A DNA stretch of 64,000 nt from Amaurobius ferox (GCA_951213105.1 OX578152.1:96160568-96224567), one strand, 5' to 3'. Numbered from the stretch's first letter, positions 10,774-22,627 are shown. Notes: a model not told the origin generated them from the letters alone. Numbers and translations: made by a program.

Positions 10774-12048
10774 TGTACAGCTGCGGGGAAAAAAACCACC
10801 CCACTCTCTGTTAATCGAGTATCGTTCATCGTAGAGAAAATTGAAAGATGCAATTCGATTAGGAATAACATCCTCTACAAATTAATGTGCATAAAATTTG
10901 CATAAGGGTCCATCTTCATATCTAAGCACGCACAAACTTTGAAATTTTCAATGGCAACACCCAAGTTTGATGCAATATTTCAAATATAACACTAAAAATT
11001 AACCTTGGATATTAAGTTTCAAGTTACAGGATGAAGCGTTTCCGAATTATGAGTATGTAAATGTTTGAGCTCTTAATGTTAAATTAGTTTCCAAGACTTC
11101 TATTCACATCTTCTGTAATAATTATCTGCTCTCTCTGATTATTTGTATGACGTTACTACTAAACAACCCAAACACATTTACATGATTTTTATTTTTGTGG
11201 AAATAATTGTTTGTATGAAATATTAATTATAAAATCAATAATCGAAAAAATATGAATACAAACCTGGTCATATTTTGATAAAAATCGATTCACAAAGACT
11301 TTTTATATGGTTATGTAAAATTCCAGGTGTTTCCTCCCTCTAGTTTTGAAATGTTTAAATATTCAGCATCAAGATGATTTTAGGGGTCGTATATTAGTTT
11401 AAAGAAATAACATTTGAAAATAAACATTTCATTCTTCTTTATTTCTTCTTTTATTGACCCTGGCATGAATGCCCCATTAGTTTTTAGCAACGTGCCCTAT
11501 TTGAGGCTCGCGTAAATGTACCCATTACAGGCCCACTGCCTTACTAACACACACAAGGCAACACCACACCCAGCCATGAAAATGCTCACCCTCTCATGCA
11601 GGAATTGAACCTGCGACCCTTTGGCTGTGAGGTAAGCCATAATGCTGAATGTCAAGAGGATAGTTCAATAATTTACAACAGTGCTGTAGTCAATCAACGA
11701 AACATCACCTTTCAAATTGCGGTTTTCAATATGAAGCTGATCCCTGAAAATTGCATATTCCGGAATATTGAATATCTTTGGATATAAAGATAGAAATGTC
11801 GTGAAAATTTGAATTTGGACTAATTTGGGGGTCTAGAACTTGTGGGTGACGTCAAAATTAGATGTTGCCATTGAAAATTTCCAAGTTTGTGTGCGTTTAG
11901 ATATGAAGACGGCCCTTTATGCAAATTTTACACACATTAATTTGTAGAGGATGTTATTCCTAATTGAATGGTATCTTTCAATTTTCTCTATGATGAACGA
12001 TGCTTGATTAACAGAGGGTGGGGCATTTTTTTTTCCTGCAGCTGTACA
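10774..12048. mobile_element. Foldback-type element with ~200-bp terminal inverted repeats
   Basis: The left arm (10774-10970) and right arm (about 11850-12048) are reverse complements over roughly 200 bp at high identity by eye. Both start TGTACAGCTGC followed by an A run, CACCCTCTGTTAATC-type sequence and TAGAGAAAATTGAAAGAT. There is no transposase between them; the interior is AT-rich and holds a SINE at about 11425-11650. A non-autonomous DNA transposon with long TIRs is the simplest reading. I could not define a target-site duplication. Confidence 0.75.
11425..11650 (-). mobile_element. tRNA-derived SINE inside the foldback element
   Basis: The minus strand has a B-box-like GGTTCAATTCC preceded by GTCGCA and followed by TGCATGAG (plus-strand 11595-11620). 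An upstream ATGGCTTACCTCACAGCC would be the tRNA-like 5' region. The 3' side runs to an A-rich tail (AATAAAAGAAGAAATAAAG on the minus strand, near 11425-11450). The tRNA folding is incomplete, so this is a SINE or tRNA pseudogene and not a functional tRNA. Confidence 0.55.
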
Positions 12049-12239
12049 TTGTAGTTTACAATCATCATGTAAATTTACAATTGTGTTCAACATTTGCTTG
12101 AAAAGAAATTTGTAAGTTTGCATGTTTATCTTTTTCATACTTGGTAGAGGGAGAATTTCCAGTTAATTAATATGAATAATTCATTAGAAAACAATCATAA
12201 ATCAATACTATCAGTTATATAATTAACATTTCGAGCACT

Positions 12240-12760
12240 CTTAGAACCCACAAAAACTATTTTTATCATGTCTGTGTATCTGTCTGTGCAATGTATGTAT
12301 CCACTCTAGCTAAAAAATTAATTCACTAAATTTCCCGAAGTCAACTAGATAAGTCACTAGTGAGTTACCGTGGTCCTGATTAGATTTTGGTACCATTTGG
12401 GAAAAAGAACATCCTTTTTTTTCCTTTGCGAACTGGCAACCCAAAATCATCGAATCTATAATAGAACATTATGTATGCTCAAATATATCAATTAAATGTT
12501 TGTTTTATACATAATCTTTGATGACAAAAAGAATAAGACCAACTTCATCACTTTAAGATTGAGATATTTAAGCTTTCTTGGAATTTTGAGGATGAAGACA
12601 TTCTCCATTGTATTTAAAAAACTATTTAATGAAATGTCTTAAAATTTAGTAGCTACATCCCATGTTGTTTATCCTGATATTTATTAGATTTTGGCATGAT
12701 TCATAAAAATAGAATTGACCCTTTTTTGTGAAATGGCCCGCAAAAATTGTTAAAATCTGA
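12240..12760 (+). repeat. Dispersed repeat family A, internal fragment
   Basis: Shares blocks with 55890-56400: TCTGTCTGTGCA, GTATCCACTCTAGCTAAAAAA, GATAAGTCACTAGTGAG, CCTGATTAGATTTTGGTACCA and AAAAGAATAAGACCAAC. A second GAAATGGCCCGCAAAA block lies near 12730. The end motifs (GGAAAGT and CCCACATCAGATTTTTT) seen in the other copies are missing here. Origin class unknown; non-coding. Confidence 0.7.
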
Positions 12761-14435
12761 AATAAATGACTAAAATTACACAAAAAGATCAAATACACAC
12801 AAAATCTGATATGAGCAGTTCATGACTTTCCTAACAAACTCAGATTTGTTTGCTTTTTTTTCAAAACTCATGTTATATGCCATGTAGGGCCTAAATTATC
12901 ACTATTTTTTTTTTAAACTCATTTTTAAGTATTGAGTTATTTTAGTAGTACAATGAAATAATTTTTCATATAAGTAGTGCAATTGTGCAAATCATTTTTT
13001 ATTCTTTTCTGAGATTACACAAGCATTCATCTTCCAATGATTGAAGTTTATTAAAAAATATATTTTTTTGAATTGATAATATATTAAACAATAAATGAAG
13101 AAGTCAACATAAATTAATAAACATTTTGTGAACATTTATTTATTCTTGTGCCGAAAAAGCTAAATTGTGTTTTAATAAAGCTGCAGTTAGAAAAAAAATT
13201 TCTCCATTTTTTTTAACTTTAAATTATTTACCCATCTTGTTTTTCCCTTTAAAAATTATATCACAAAAATCTGTTTTTTCTTCTAAGGTTAATAGGTATG
13301 GGGACCCAGTTTTCCCTTTATTGGGCTCAGTTTTAAATTCCTCATTAATCCTGGGAAGATAGATAAGAATTTTCTGTAATAAGCACATGCTCTGATATGT
13401 GTTAATGTGTATCATAAAATATGTTCCAGAGATTGACATTTAACAAATATTTTATCATATATAACTAATACATTTATTATGCTTGCTCATTGAAAAATTA
13501 AGATAAAGTACAGAATTTTTATATATATATATAAAAATTTCTTCTTTTGTGTCACAAATATATATATATATTTGTGACACAAAAGAACATGAAACTATCA
13601 AGATACGGAACCCAAGGGTTTTGTAGGAAATACTTTGAAAAATGTTCATTTATTGGATACAAAAATTTTAAACAATTACAGCTTAGAAAAGGCTGCTGCC
13701 TTTAGCGGTTTTATGCTCAGATCTGGCAAATTTCCTTCATTATAAAAACTGCCCAAAAGTAATACTTTTAATTTTCTCACTGTTCTCCATGATGAAAAAG
13801 TTTTAAATATACATTCAGAGAAATGACTGCACAATGATATTTAGCAAGTCGAATAACCACTAATTGATTTTAGCAGAACTTTTGAGATTACTAATTTCAC
13901 ATATTAAATCTGCGTAAATTTTTATTATCACCTAGATTGAAACTTGCACCAATTTTCATCATATAATTAGAGTAGCATGTTAATTTTTTTTTCCACTTTA
14001 TTAATCACCATATTTTAAAATATAACAGAAGAAATTTCAGATGAAACAGAATAATTCATTAAATTTCAGAACTTTAACAGACTGTTAATTAGCTGCAGGA
14101 GTTCACTAATTAAATATTCAATATAACAATAAAGCAGTTTGTAGAGTGAGTGTTCAATTTATATCTTCAGTGAAAACTGTCTTAAGCAACCACCTGATGG
14201 TAAAGACTAGTTATCTTGAGAAGGGTAAAATGTACCATTATGTACAGTGTTAGTTATCTGTCCCTCTTTTAGATATCACCCAATTTTCACTTTGTTCACC
14301 GATTATCACTTATGTTCAGCAATTAGTCATTAAAAATGTGTGAAAGTTCGGATGATTTAAAAGTCCATTATAGTATTATTTACATAACTAGAAGATATGC
14401 CTGTCATATGACTGAATTCAAAATTGCAAAACATT
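12761..14435. other. Intron 1 middle; nothing recognised except palindromes
   Basis: AT-rich DNA with two adjacent palindromes at 13514-13587 (listed separately). No exon-like open frame with homology and no RNA gene was recognised. Confidence 0.55.
13514..13587. repeat. Two adjacent perfect palindromes
   Basis: 13514-13539 is a 26-bp palindrome with a (TA)n core. 13542-13587 is a perfect 46-bp palindrome whose outer arms read TTCTTTTGTGTCACAAA and its complement, with a TA core. They lie almost back to back. They may be MITE tips or hairpin remnants; no function can be assigned. Confidence 0.9.
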
Positions 14436-14439
14436 ACCT

Positions 14440-15940
14440 CCCATTTAGCGTCATTTCTATCAGTTTGGAGACATTTGTGTCAATTTCACAACATGTAAAA
14501 AAAATTGTCAAGTTGGCGACATCCCGCCAATTTTTTCAACAAACGTTACAGACGGATGGAGAAATGGGTTATTCTTATAGTAGATTCTTATATTCTTTCC
14601 AACATATTGTATTTTCATCGATATGATGGTATTTTCATTAATTTGGCAATATTTTAATCGATTTGGTGGCATTTAAAAAGCTGCAAAATTTGTTGCCAAG
14701 TAGGCCTGTTGGACTGATAGACAAACGCTACCAAAACATCATTACAATACTATCACCTTTTAAAACACAATTTATTTAATTGATTTGATGACATTTTTTC
14801 AATTTGGCGATATTTTCATTAATTTGATGATATTTTGATCAATTTGGCAACATTAAAAAAAGTCACCAAGTTTGGATTGACAGACAAACACTACCGAAGC
14901 ATCATTCCAATACTATCCTCATTGAAAGCACAATTAATTTCATTGATTTGGTGTTATATTAATTAATTTAGTGACATTTTTGTTTATTTGGTAATATTTT
15001 GGTTAATTTGGCGACATTTAAAAAAGTTGCCAAGTTGGACAACTGGACTAACAGATAAACTCTACCGAAACATTATTCCAATAATATCTCCTTTCAAAAC
15101 AATTTTTTTCATTGATTTGATGGCATTTTTATCAATTTGGCAACATTTCTATTGATTTGGTGACATTTTTGTTAATTTGGCGACATTTTAAAGAGTTGCC
15201 AAGTGGAACGGTTGGACTGATCACTACCAAAATATCATTACTTTACTATCTTCTTTCAAAACACAATTGATTTTTTGCAATAGATTCCTGCACATGTTGG
15301 AATTGAGGGTAATGAGGCTACAGATGAATTGGCTAAAGAGGCGAGAACTCTAAACAATAACAACACAAACCTCGTCATCCTAGATGATTCAAATGCTATT
15401 GCCAGATATAGACTCAGGGAGAAATCTATCAAGATGAATCACCAGATATGTGAAATCAATTTAAATAGAGAAATCACTAAGACCATTACTAGACTGAGAA
15501 CTCGTCACTTTGGTGGCATAAAAATTAATGAAGATGGTACCAGGACATATAAGAACTGCAGAAATTGCCCTGGGGAGGGGCTTTCTCCAGGACATATCTT
15601 TACATGTCCGGCTATACTTGCAGCGCTGCAAAGCTTGGGGGAATTCCCTTTTCGGGTTGAACTTTATATTGAAAGGATAGTGGATCTGGCAAGGGCAGTG
15701 ATTCACACACATGGATCTATTTGACTTCAACGTGGACACAGCACCAAGCAACACAATTAATGTAATTCATTTGGCATTATTTTTATCAATTTAGCAATAT
15801 TTTCATCAGTTTGGCAACATTTTCTTTAATTTCGCAACATTTAAAAAGAGTTGCCAAATTAGTCACCAAAATTTTCGCCAAGCGTTACAGAGACGAACGG
15901 ACATAGGGACAAATGAGTTATTCTCATAGTGAATAGATTA
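14440..15940. repeat. Minisatellite array with GATTTGGCGACATTTT motif
   Basis: Repeated short blocks of about 26 bases (variants of AATTTGGCAACATTTT and GATTTGGTGACATTTTT) are organised into larger units of about 160-175 bp. Each larger unit begins with TTGCCAAG followed by GGACTGATAGACAAACGCTACCG-like sequence (units at about 14692, 14862, 15036 and 15196). The array is split at 15269-15750 by a LINE fragment and resumes at about 15759-15900. The same GGCGACATTT/GCCAAATT blocks, inverted, occur at 25890-25975 inside a family A repeat, so the array may be an expanded interior of that family. Confidence 0.8.
15269..15750 (+). mobile_element. 5'-truncated Jockey/I-like LINE, RNase H end
   Basis: This is only the 3' end of a non-LTR retrotransposon ORF2. 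From about 15285 it reads IPAHVGIEGNEATDELAKEA, the last RNase H motif with its HVGIEGNE active-site region. It continues through a C-terminal zinc-knuckle-like stretch (NCRNCP...PGHIFTCPAILA) to the stop at 15722-15724. The 9-bp repeat AACACAATT flanks it (15260-15268 and 15750-15758), which is a target-site duplication. It is inserted inside the minisatellite array. The RT and endonuclease are absent, so the copy is dead on arrival. The coding frame itself is still open, suggesting a young insertion. Confidence 0.85.
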
Positions 15941-17360
15941 TTGTGCTTAAAACAAGGACTATAAGTTTTTCAATCCAAGGATGATAATTTTTTTGTTAAT
16001 GATGAATATTTTTCTGAAAGACTATCATAATGAATATTTTTTTCTATTCTGATATAAAAAATATAAGAAATTATCTCTAAATAAGCTTACCATGAAATTT
16101 TATGCTTTTTTGGAGATGCCTGATATTGTAAGTTTTGCAACTTGGCATATCTGTATTCATTGCTGACCTGCCTAAAAAAAAGGAAAAACTTTTTTTTTAG
16201 TTTTAGTAAGTGGCCACTATATGCAAGTTTCACTGTATTACTTTTATTCTGGTATGTGAATAATCTACTTGTCAGACTGGATGGTTAATTAAATTCTTTT
16301 CAGTTTTCACCTTACTTCTTCCCCATTTTCAATTATTCCTGCTATCCAGAAACAGATTATTTTTTTTATAGTAATTTCATTAAGTTTTTATGATCCTTAA
16401 AATATATTATTTTTTATCAGTAGTTGCACTATTATTTAAAATTTTTGGGATTTATTATAGATAAATAAGAATAATGTAATTTACGTAAATATAAACCAGT
16501 CCATGTTCAATAAATTCTTTGATTTTATGAATCATGGGCAATATTCCAATGACGATTCATTTTTAAATTTACCTATATTTCATGAATAAAATTAGTGACT
16601 CTTTTCTAAACACATAATTGAGGTTATAAATCATATTTGTCACTCTGTTTTTTTATTTCCTTCCATTTCTTCTGAAATTGGCAAAACATTTTTTCTAGGT
16701 GATTTTTCTGATTAGAATCCCTTGCTAACTATTTTCATAGTTTTTGTAGAATTATTTTGCTATTCATTTGCCCTTTAAAGCTACAGAGCACAGTGCTAAG
16801 AATGTTTAAAATTTTTTTTAAATTGGATAGATGATTGTAAAGCAAGAAAATTAATTTATTTTCAGACATGTGGGTCATTTTCACTGTATACTTATATTTG
16901 AAGATTTTTTTTTTCAACTTCAAAATTTTCTTTAGAAATTGAAACATATGATAATGTGTATATTTGGTGTATCTCTAAATGCAGCAAATTGAACACTTTA
17001 GCCTTTGGTATAGTATTTAAATGCTGTTGCAGTGCCAGCTGCAGGACAATTTGTCAAGTCTGTTTCCAAACAAAATCAACCAAGATTATATGCTTTAATG
17101 ATTACAAACTTTCTAGTTTCAACTGATTTCTGTAGAATTTATGTCCCTATAATTAAAATCATAATCAATTGCGAATAAATTATTAAATAAATAAAAGTAA
17201 GGTATGCTGATAGTAAGCAATTTTGACTTCATAGTTAACTTATATGGAAACTTATTTTTATCATAACTAGAGAAATCTCTAAATTGTAGAATTTTAGGAA
17301 AATAACGACTATTTATCTTAGTTACATGTTAAGCAAAGATATAATCGGAAAAAGCTGCAA
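15941..17360. other. Intron 1, no recognisable feature
   Basis: AT-rich with long T and A runs. I see no homology or repeated structure here beyond homopolymers. Confidence 0.55.
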
Positions 17361-17364
17361 ACAT

Positions 17365-19253
17365 AATTTTTTTATGATTAAAAACTGTGTGGTAACGGAT
17401 TTGACATTAACTAATGGATTTGACATAACTTAAAAGGTATTCGAGTTGAATGATCAAACAGAACATAATCTGATGAATTTAACCAATATAAGTATTTAAA
17501 TACCACTTCAAGCAATTGAGTCTGATTTTTAGAACATTAGGGAAACAGTGATATTTATTTTACATAGAAAATAATACACAATTTCTATTACATCCTATTT
17601 CTCATATATATCAAGAGGTGCTGGAAATTCGTAAAAAATTCTGTTTCCCATCATCCTCAAATTTGGAAAAGGAAGAATTGCCTTTATCTGATCAAAATTT
17701 ACATAAGATACATCATTTTCATCTGTGCAAAAAAATTTCTTACTAGAATCAGTGGCCATTCAGACACATTATCTTGATTTCGCCTTCTTCATCTATTCCG
17801 CTTTGAATAAGAATACTAGCTGCATATGTGTATCTTGTTTTTTTCCGTATTCCTCCAATAAATTCAACAAGAGCATGCATACTTTGATGAATTTTATCCA
17901 CAGAAGCTTCTTCTGAAAATGCATCCTCATGCATCAGTTCTGAAGCTGCTGTTAAGAAAGAATAATTTAAATCATTGTCTGAATACAGTAATGACATTTC
18001 ATCATTAGACATTGAAGAGCTGGAATATATAAAGTCTTTTTTACTAAACTGTCTTTTTTGCAGAAAGTAAATTCCTGTAGTGGAAAACACTCACAAATTC
18101 CAGTTTTTTTTTTTTTTTTTGCAATGACAACTAACCAATTCCTATGAAAAAGTTTTCCTTTTTCAACAGTGATGATTTGATGCACTTGAAATGTTCCATG
18201 AAGAGTGGGAATATTCTGTGGCAACTGTTCCTGAATGGCAAGAATACTAGTTTCTTTAATAAAAAAAGGACTAATGTTTGTTTTTTCTTGAAACTTCTTA
18301 AAAAGTTCAGTGGCATTACTTATATCTTCTCCATAAACAACCATGCTATCTGCTGTTCTCTTAACTAAAGCTCCTATGCCATCAGCATCTTCTTTGCCAT
18401 GGTCAGCCTCAAAAAAAGACTATAGAAAGCCATGATCAAAAAGCAAGTGATTGAAAAGATAGAAATTGTTCTTTTGCCGACACTGGGTTATTGGGCCATC
18501 AGACAATAAATAATCAAAATGTCAGGTGAAACTACCTTAAGAAGATTAAGAACTGGTTTTAAATGAGCCCATATGGCAGCAGGACTATGATCGTTACTTG
18601 GAGAAATTGAATAAAATGAGATAGGCTCTTCTATTCCACCAATATACATAATTCCAGTGTGTAATGTGGCCTGTGCTCTTGATGCAACAACAGCCTACCT
18701 CTCTCTATCTTTCCTTTTGACCTGTTGATCTTGTTTTGGATTCTGCCTTAGCTTTTCTCTATAACGTCTTTGTTTTTTTTATGTTAAAGTCATTTTAGAT
18801 GTAGAATTAAAGAATTTACCATTAATTATTTGTATCAAGTCCGTTACCTTCAAGTCAAATCTGTTACAAACAACATGGTAACAGATTTGACTGGTAATGG
18901 ATATGACATTAAAAACAAAATTGCAACTAAAATCTACATGCATAAGTAATAATATAAGGAAACAAAGTAGAGGGCTTATGAAACTGGCTAGTAAATAGTA
19001 TTTAGGTATAGAAATATAAAATTTATATTTTTAGCATCAAAAATGATGGTAACAGACTTGACATAATAAGTAGAATACTTGCTGCAAAGAGGATTAACTC
19101 TCACCACTACACACATGCTTCTCAACTACAAAGGGAAATGACTTCTAGAAGTTGTTTGCCCAGTTTGGTGATCTTACTGAACATGTGCTGCCATCTTTTG
19201 GTACAATTATCAGGGTTTTTTTATGAAAATCATATGTGGTAACGGACTTGGCG
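17365..19253. repeat. Cluster of GGTAACRGAYTTGACAT motifs around an orphan ORF
   Basis: The motif or close variants occur at 17391-17407 (+), 17413-17426 (+), 18836-18848 (-, partial), 18854-18867 (-), 18875-18891 (+), 18893-18910 (+), 19048-19064 (+) and 19238-19252 (+). The outermost copies also share a longer direct similarity (TTTTTTATGA...TGTGGTAACGGA; 17365-17405 and 19214-19253). The decayed reading frame 17640-18780 lies within the cluster. The arrangement recalls transposase-binding subterminal repeats, but no terminal inverted repeat or target duplication was defined. Confidence 0.6.
17640..18780 (-). pseudogene. Decayed orphan protein of an uncharacterised family (FEADHGKEDADGIGALVKR)
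   Basis: Minus-strand reading in several frames. A basic stretch (KKYREKLRQNPKQDQQVKRK, about 18770-18710) is followed by a block with FYSISPSNDHSPAAIWAHLK (about 18610-18550) and then FEADHGKEDADGIGALVKRT (about 18405-18350). An open segment then runs from 18344 towards 17970, with EDISNATELFKKF and GTFQVHQIITVEKGKLFHRN. The FEAxHGKGxxDGIGA-type motif belongs to a family I recall only as uncharacterised arthropod and vertebrate proteins, probably transposon-derived; that link is from memory. Frame changes and stops (for example the A-run at 18105-18120) make it a pseudogene. Flanking GGTAACRGAYTTGAC motifs support a mobile origin. Confidence 0.5.
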
Positions 19254-19990
19254 AAATGCAAGGGACAAAGTGTTTTTGTTAATTTCTTATAAAAAAAAAA
19301 TTAGTTAATTTATATCATAAATTTGAAGCATTGATAGTTTATCCAGTAAGTTATCCAAATTATTTTGTTTCTGTAGTGGTAAAAGAAGTAAAAAAAAAAA
19401 AAAACTTGTTAAATCACATGAAACTTGTGTGCGACAGGCATTTTTCTCTGTCACCACAGAAAAAAAATCTATATATTTGAAATTAAAAAATTATATATAT
19501 ATATATAGGGATTTTATGTTATAAATATGCTGTATAATATTCTTTAAATACAATATCAAATCAAATTGAACTTTAAATATCACATTATGTTCTATACAAA
19601 AATTATTACTCTGGGACAACATATGTAAGCGTATTTTGAAAATGACCCATGTATGATTATGAAATTTTTTTAATTTGTTTGAAGAATGTTAAGAGAATGA
19701 TTCAGGTGTTATCTTGTGCCCTCATTTAGCAAGGCAAAACAACTTGAATGTGTAACTGCTTAGCTAATAATATCATACTTATTGAAAATTTGATATTCAT
19801 GTTAAGGGTTCTAATTTTAGCTTTGCTGACTTGCATATCAAGACAGTAATATCCTTTTAATGCTAAAAATTAAAGTTATAAATTTTTTTATTTCCAACGC
19901 CAAAATGCAGACATGTTATTTTAAAAGCTTGAGTTTTTTGTTTTCCAAAAAGATGTGCATACTAACTGAATACTCTTTTCTGAATTCTAG

Positions 19991-20157
19991 ATCGTGGAAC
20001 AGGTCATCTGCTGAGCAGGAAAGAATGAATTGGAAAGGACCGCCTCCTATGCAGAAAGCTCCTCGTCCACCTCCTGGCCTGAGTGGCCAAAGTAAACAAG
20101 TTACCTCAAACTGGATATCCAGTGAAGCAGGTCCTCAGGGATGGTCCTCAAACTCTG
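19991..20157 (+). CDS. gw/TNRC6: GW182/TNRC6 exon, M2 linker region
   Basis: Begins after the acceptor TTTTCTGAATTCTAG and completes the AG|A codon left by the GC-donor exon. The product is RSWNRSSAEQERMNWKGPPP...APRPPPGLSGQ...WISSEAGPQGWSSNSG. The RPPPGLSGQ block is the conserved M2 signature between PAM2 and the RRM in TNRC6 proteins. Together with the C-terminal tail this region provides Trp residues that dock in deadenylase subunits. The exon ends at G20157 before GTGAGT, leaving one base of a Gly codon, which matches the next exon. No frame damage is seen. Confidence 0.92.
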
Positions 20158-22330
20158 GTGAGTAAAAATGGGTATTTAATTTTTTGTAAGAAAAAAATGT
20201 GCATGCAATTAAACCTAAAGTGTTTTTAAAGTGAAAAGTACAGGTAGTTAAAGTAAATTATGTGGAAGATAGTTAATTGATTAAAGCAAATTAAGTGGAA
20301 AATACAGTTAGTAAAGTGAAGTGAGTTGAGTGAAAAGTATATTAGTTAAAGTAAGCTAAGTAAAAGTAATTACCTTAATTTTTTTATTCTTATTTGAATA
20401 ATTGAACATCCATAAAAATAATTTAGCTGTATTTTGCTAGTTTTTGTTAAAAAAAAAAATAAGTTTTCTTAATGATACTTAACCTGTAACTGAAGAGGTA
20501 GGATTTTATACTACCCCTTCAATTCTTTCAAATACTAATGCTTGATGGTGTAATGCAGCAATAAGTGGAATGCCTATATACCTACTAAAATCCTACCAAT
20601 CTTTGAGGAGTGTTTGAGATTTAATATTATATTGTGGTTTCAGTATACAACAGCAATTTTCTTCTCATCAACAAAAAATTCATTGTGTGTATACTATCCT
20701 ACTTGCTCAGTTATGTTACAAAAACCACCGTTTTGGTTACCCATTAATTTATCTGTATTTTTCTATACAATACTTAAAAGTACTTTACATTTATTTTGCA
20801 CTATAGCATGAAAATTTATATGCACATGACATCTTAGTGGAGTGTCGGGGAATTTAGATGAGTGCAGTGACATCTTAACATTTTAGTTTATGTCAGTAAC
20901 AGCTTGTGTGGGGCACAAAAGTGTAAAATAATCATAATCAAATGTCTAAATTTGACTATTTATGTCATCTGCACTTATAAGGCATATCATTAAAAGTTCA
21001 AAATAAATATTTAAATTTTGGGTTTTATTCAGATCATCTGAAGATATGCCCTTCCTAAGATTGACTTACAAGCCTACTGGTATGTAGATATATAATCACA
21101 CCCTTATGCACATTTAAATTAAAGTTGCATACCATCTGAAGTTCAGAAATGCAATTATAAATATACGCACTTCATACAAATTTTCAGATTAATATATATA
21201 AAGCAAAAATTGTGAAAATAGAATTAAGTTTCTACATAGCTTAAAAGTGTTCATTTTGTATTCATTTGATAAATAAAACATTTTTATTTGTGGCACCCCT
21301 AAATAAGAAAGATTTGAAAACACTCATTAATTGTATCAAACAATATACCTTTGTGTAAAATTAAGTATAAAAGTGCATTTTGAAAAATTTTAGATTTAAC
21401 TTCCTTTCCATCCATAATGTAACTTTTTGGAAAGTTCAGAAGCAGACCCACAAGTCTCTCCTTCGATACACCTTTGATGGTAACCATCTTGCCATCCTCA
21501 TAGAAAGTTGCCAAATAAAGTGGGGGTGCATACCTAAATGTTTTTTCATCCTTATTTTCAGTTCCTTCAATCCAAAGTGACTTTTAGTGATATATCTCAA
21601 AAATTTGTGAAGATCAGAAATAGTACCTATCTACTTAAATTAAAGATATCGTGGAAAATTGGATGAAAATCATGATTTTCTTGCTGTATCTGCACTAATT
21701 TTAATTCATTCAAACTGTTTTTAATTTTATTTAAAATAAATCTTTGGGTGGTACAATTTTTCAATTTGTAAGTAATATTTATGCAGGTGTCATGCAATTA
21801 ATCACATGTTTTGTAATTTGCAATACATTCATTTTAGAAATTACCAATGAGACTTGGTGAAAGTTTTGGTATTTATAATTTTTGCTGTTAACTTAAAAAT
21901 TTGAATCCCTTTGTTTTATGTTCTAACATTTTACAATAACTTGATGTAACATTATCAATACATTGCTCTTTCTATACAAAATAATTATTTTTACTCACAT
22001 TGGACACACCTCCCTTCCTCCAAAATGAAGGGTAAACATGATTTTAAGAAAGGGCATACACCTGGATTCCATAAAATTACTTTTATTATAAACCAAGCTA
22101 AGAAATTATCTCTGTAATCTGAAACATTTATCAAATTTTTTTAGAATAAAGTAAATCAAAATTTAGTTATTGAAAATTACATTTGACAGATAAAATGCAT
22201 ATGGCAGTTGGGTTGGCAAAACACACACACACATGGGCTTGAAATATATTACGACTATTCTATGAACTACTTTATAAACATGATGACAATCAATGTCACA
22301 ACATACTTTGCTATGAGTATTTATATTTTG
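20158..22330. other. Intron 2 proximal part, nothing recognised
   Basis: Starts with a consensus GTGAGT donor. 20225-20365 contains a loose A/G-rich repetition (AAAGTRAAGTAARTTAAGT). The remainder is ordinary AT-rich intron, with no coding or repeat family that I recognise. Confidence 0.55.
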
Positions 22331-22332
22331 AG

Positions 22333-22627
22333 TGATATAGCCTAGTGGTTAAGACACAGGGGTTGCACTCGAAGGATCTGAGTTCGATTCCCTGTGCTGC
22401 ACAAACTTTGCCTGTGTCTATGTGGAGTACAAGCCCATTAAATCTGTGGATTCAAAATTCCAAGAGGTTGGTGGTAGGGGAAGGAGGGTACAGTGCCTGT
22501 TAAGTGTCGCCTCCACTGGGTTATGGTCTAAATTGGGAGGCACTGTCCTGGACATCCTGTCAGATACCCTACATCTTTGGTCAGGTTGGATGTTCTGGGT
22601 TGAAAGAATGAAAGAATATTTATAACC
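22333..22627 (+). mobile_element. tRNA-derived SINE (full-length copy)
   Basis: A 5' tRNA-like head carries an A box (TAGCCTAGTGG, 22338-22348) and a B box (GTTCGATTCC, 22382-22391) with about 33 bases between them, which would form an internal RNA polymerase III promoter. The body follows with GTGGAGTACAAGCCCATTAAA and GAGGTTGGTGGTAGGGGAAG, then CACTGGGTTATGGTCTAAATTGGG, and ends near a GAATGAAAGAATA tail. The body matches the copies at 26646-26912 and, at its 3' end, those at 1162 and 35380. It is a retroposon mobilised by a LINE in trans. Confidence 0.85.

Noticed and set aside
11595..11640. Minus-strand tRNA-like B box as a tRNA gene
   Set aside because: The tRNA body is not convincing and it sits inside a SINE-like unit with an A-rich tail.
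15329..15724. 131-codon frame as a small host protein
   Set aside because: It is the RNase H end of a truncated LINE with a target-site duplication.
14440..15940. CRISPR-like array
   Set aside because: The repeats are degenerate, with no unique equal-length spacers, and the genome is eukaryotic; it is a minisatellite.
22338..22391. Possible functional tRNA gene (A and B boxes)
   Set aside because: It is the head of a SINE with a body shared with other copies; no complete cloverleaf was evident and the sequence continues past the tRNA-like part.
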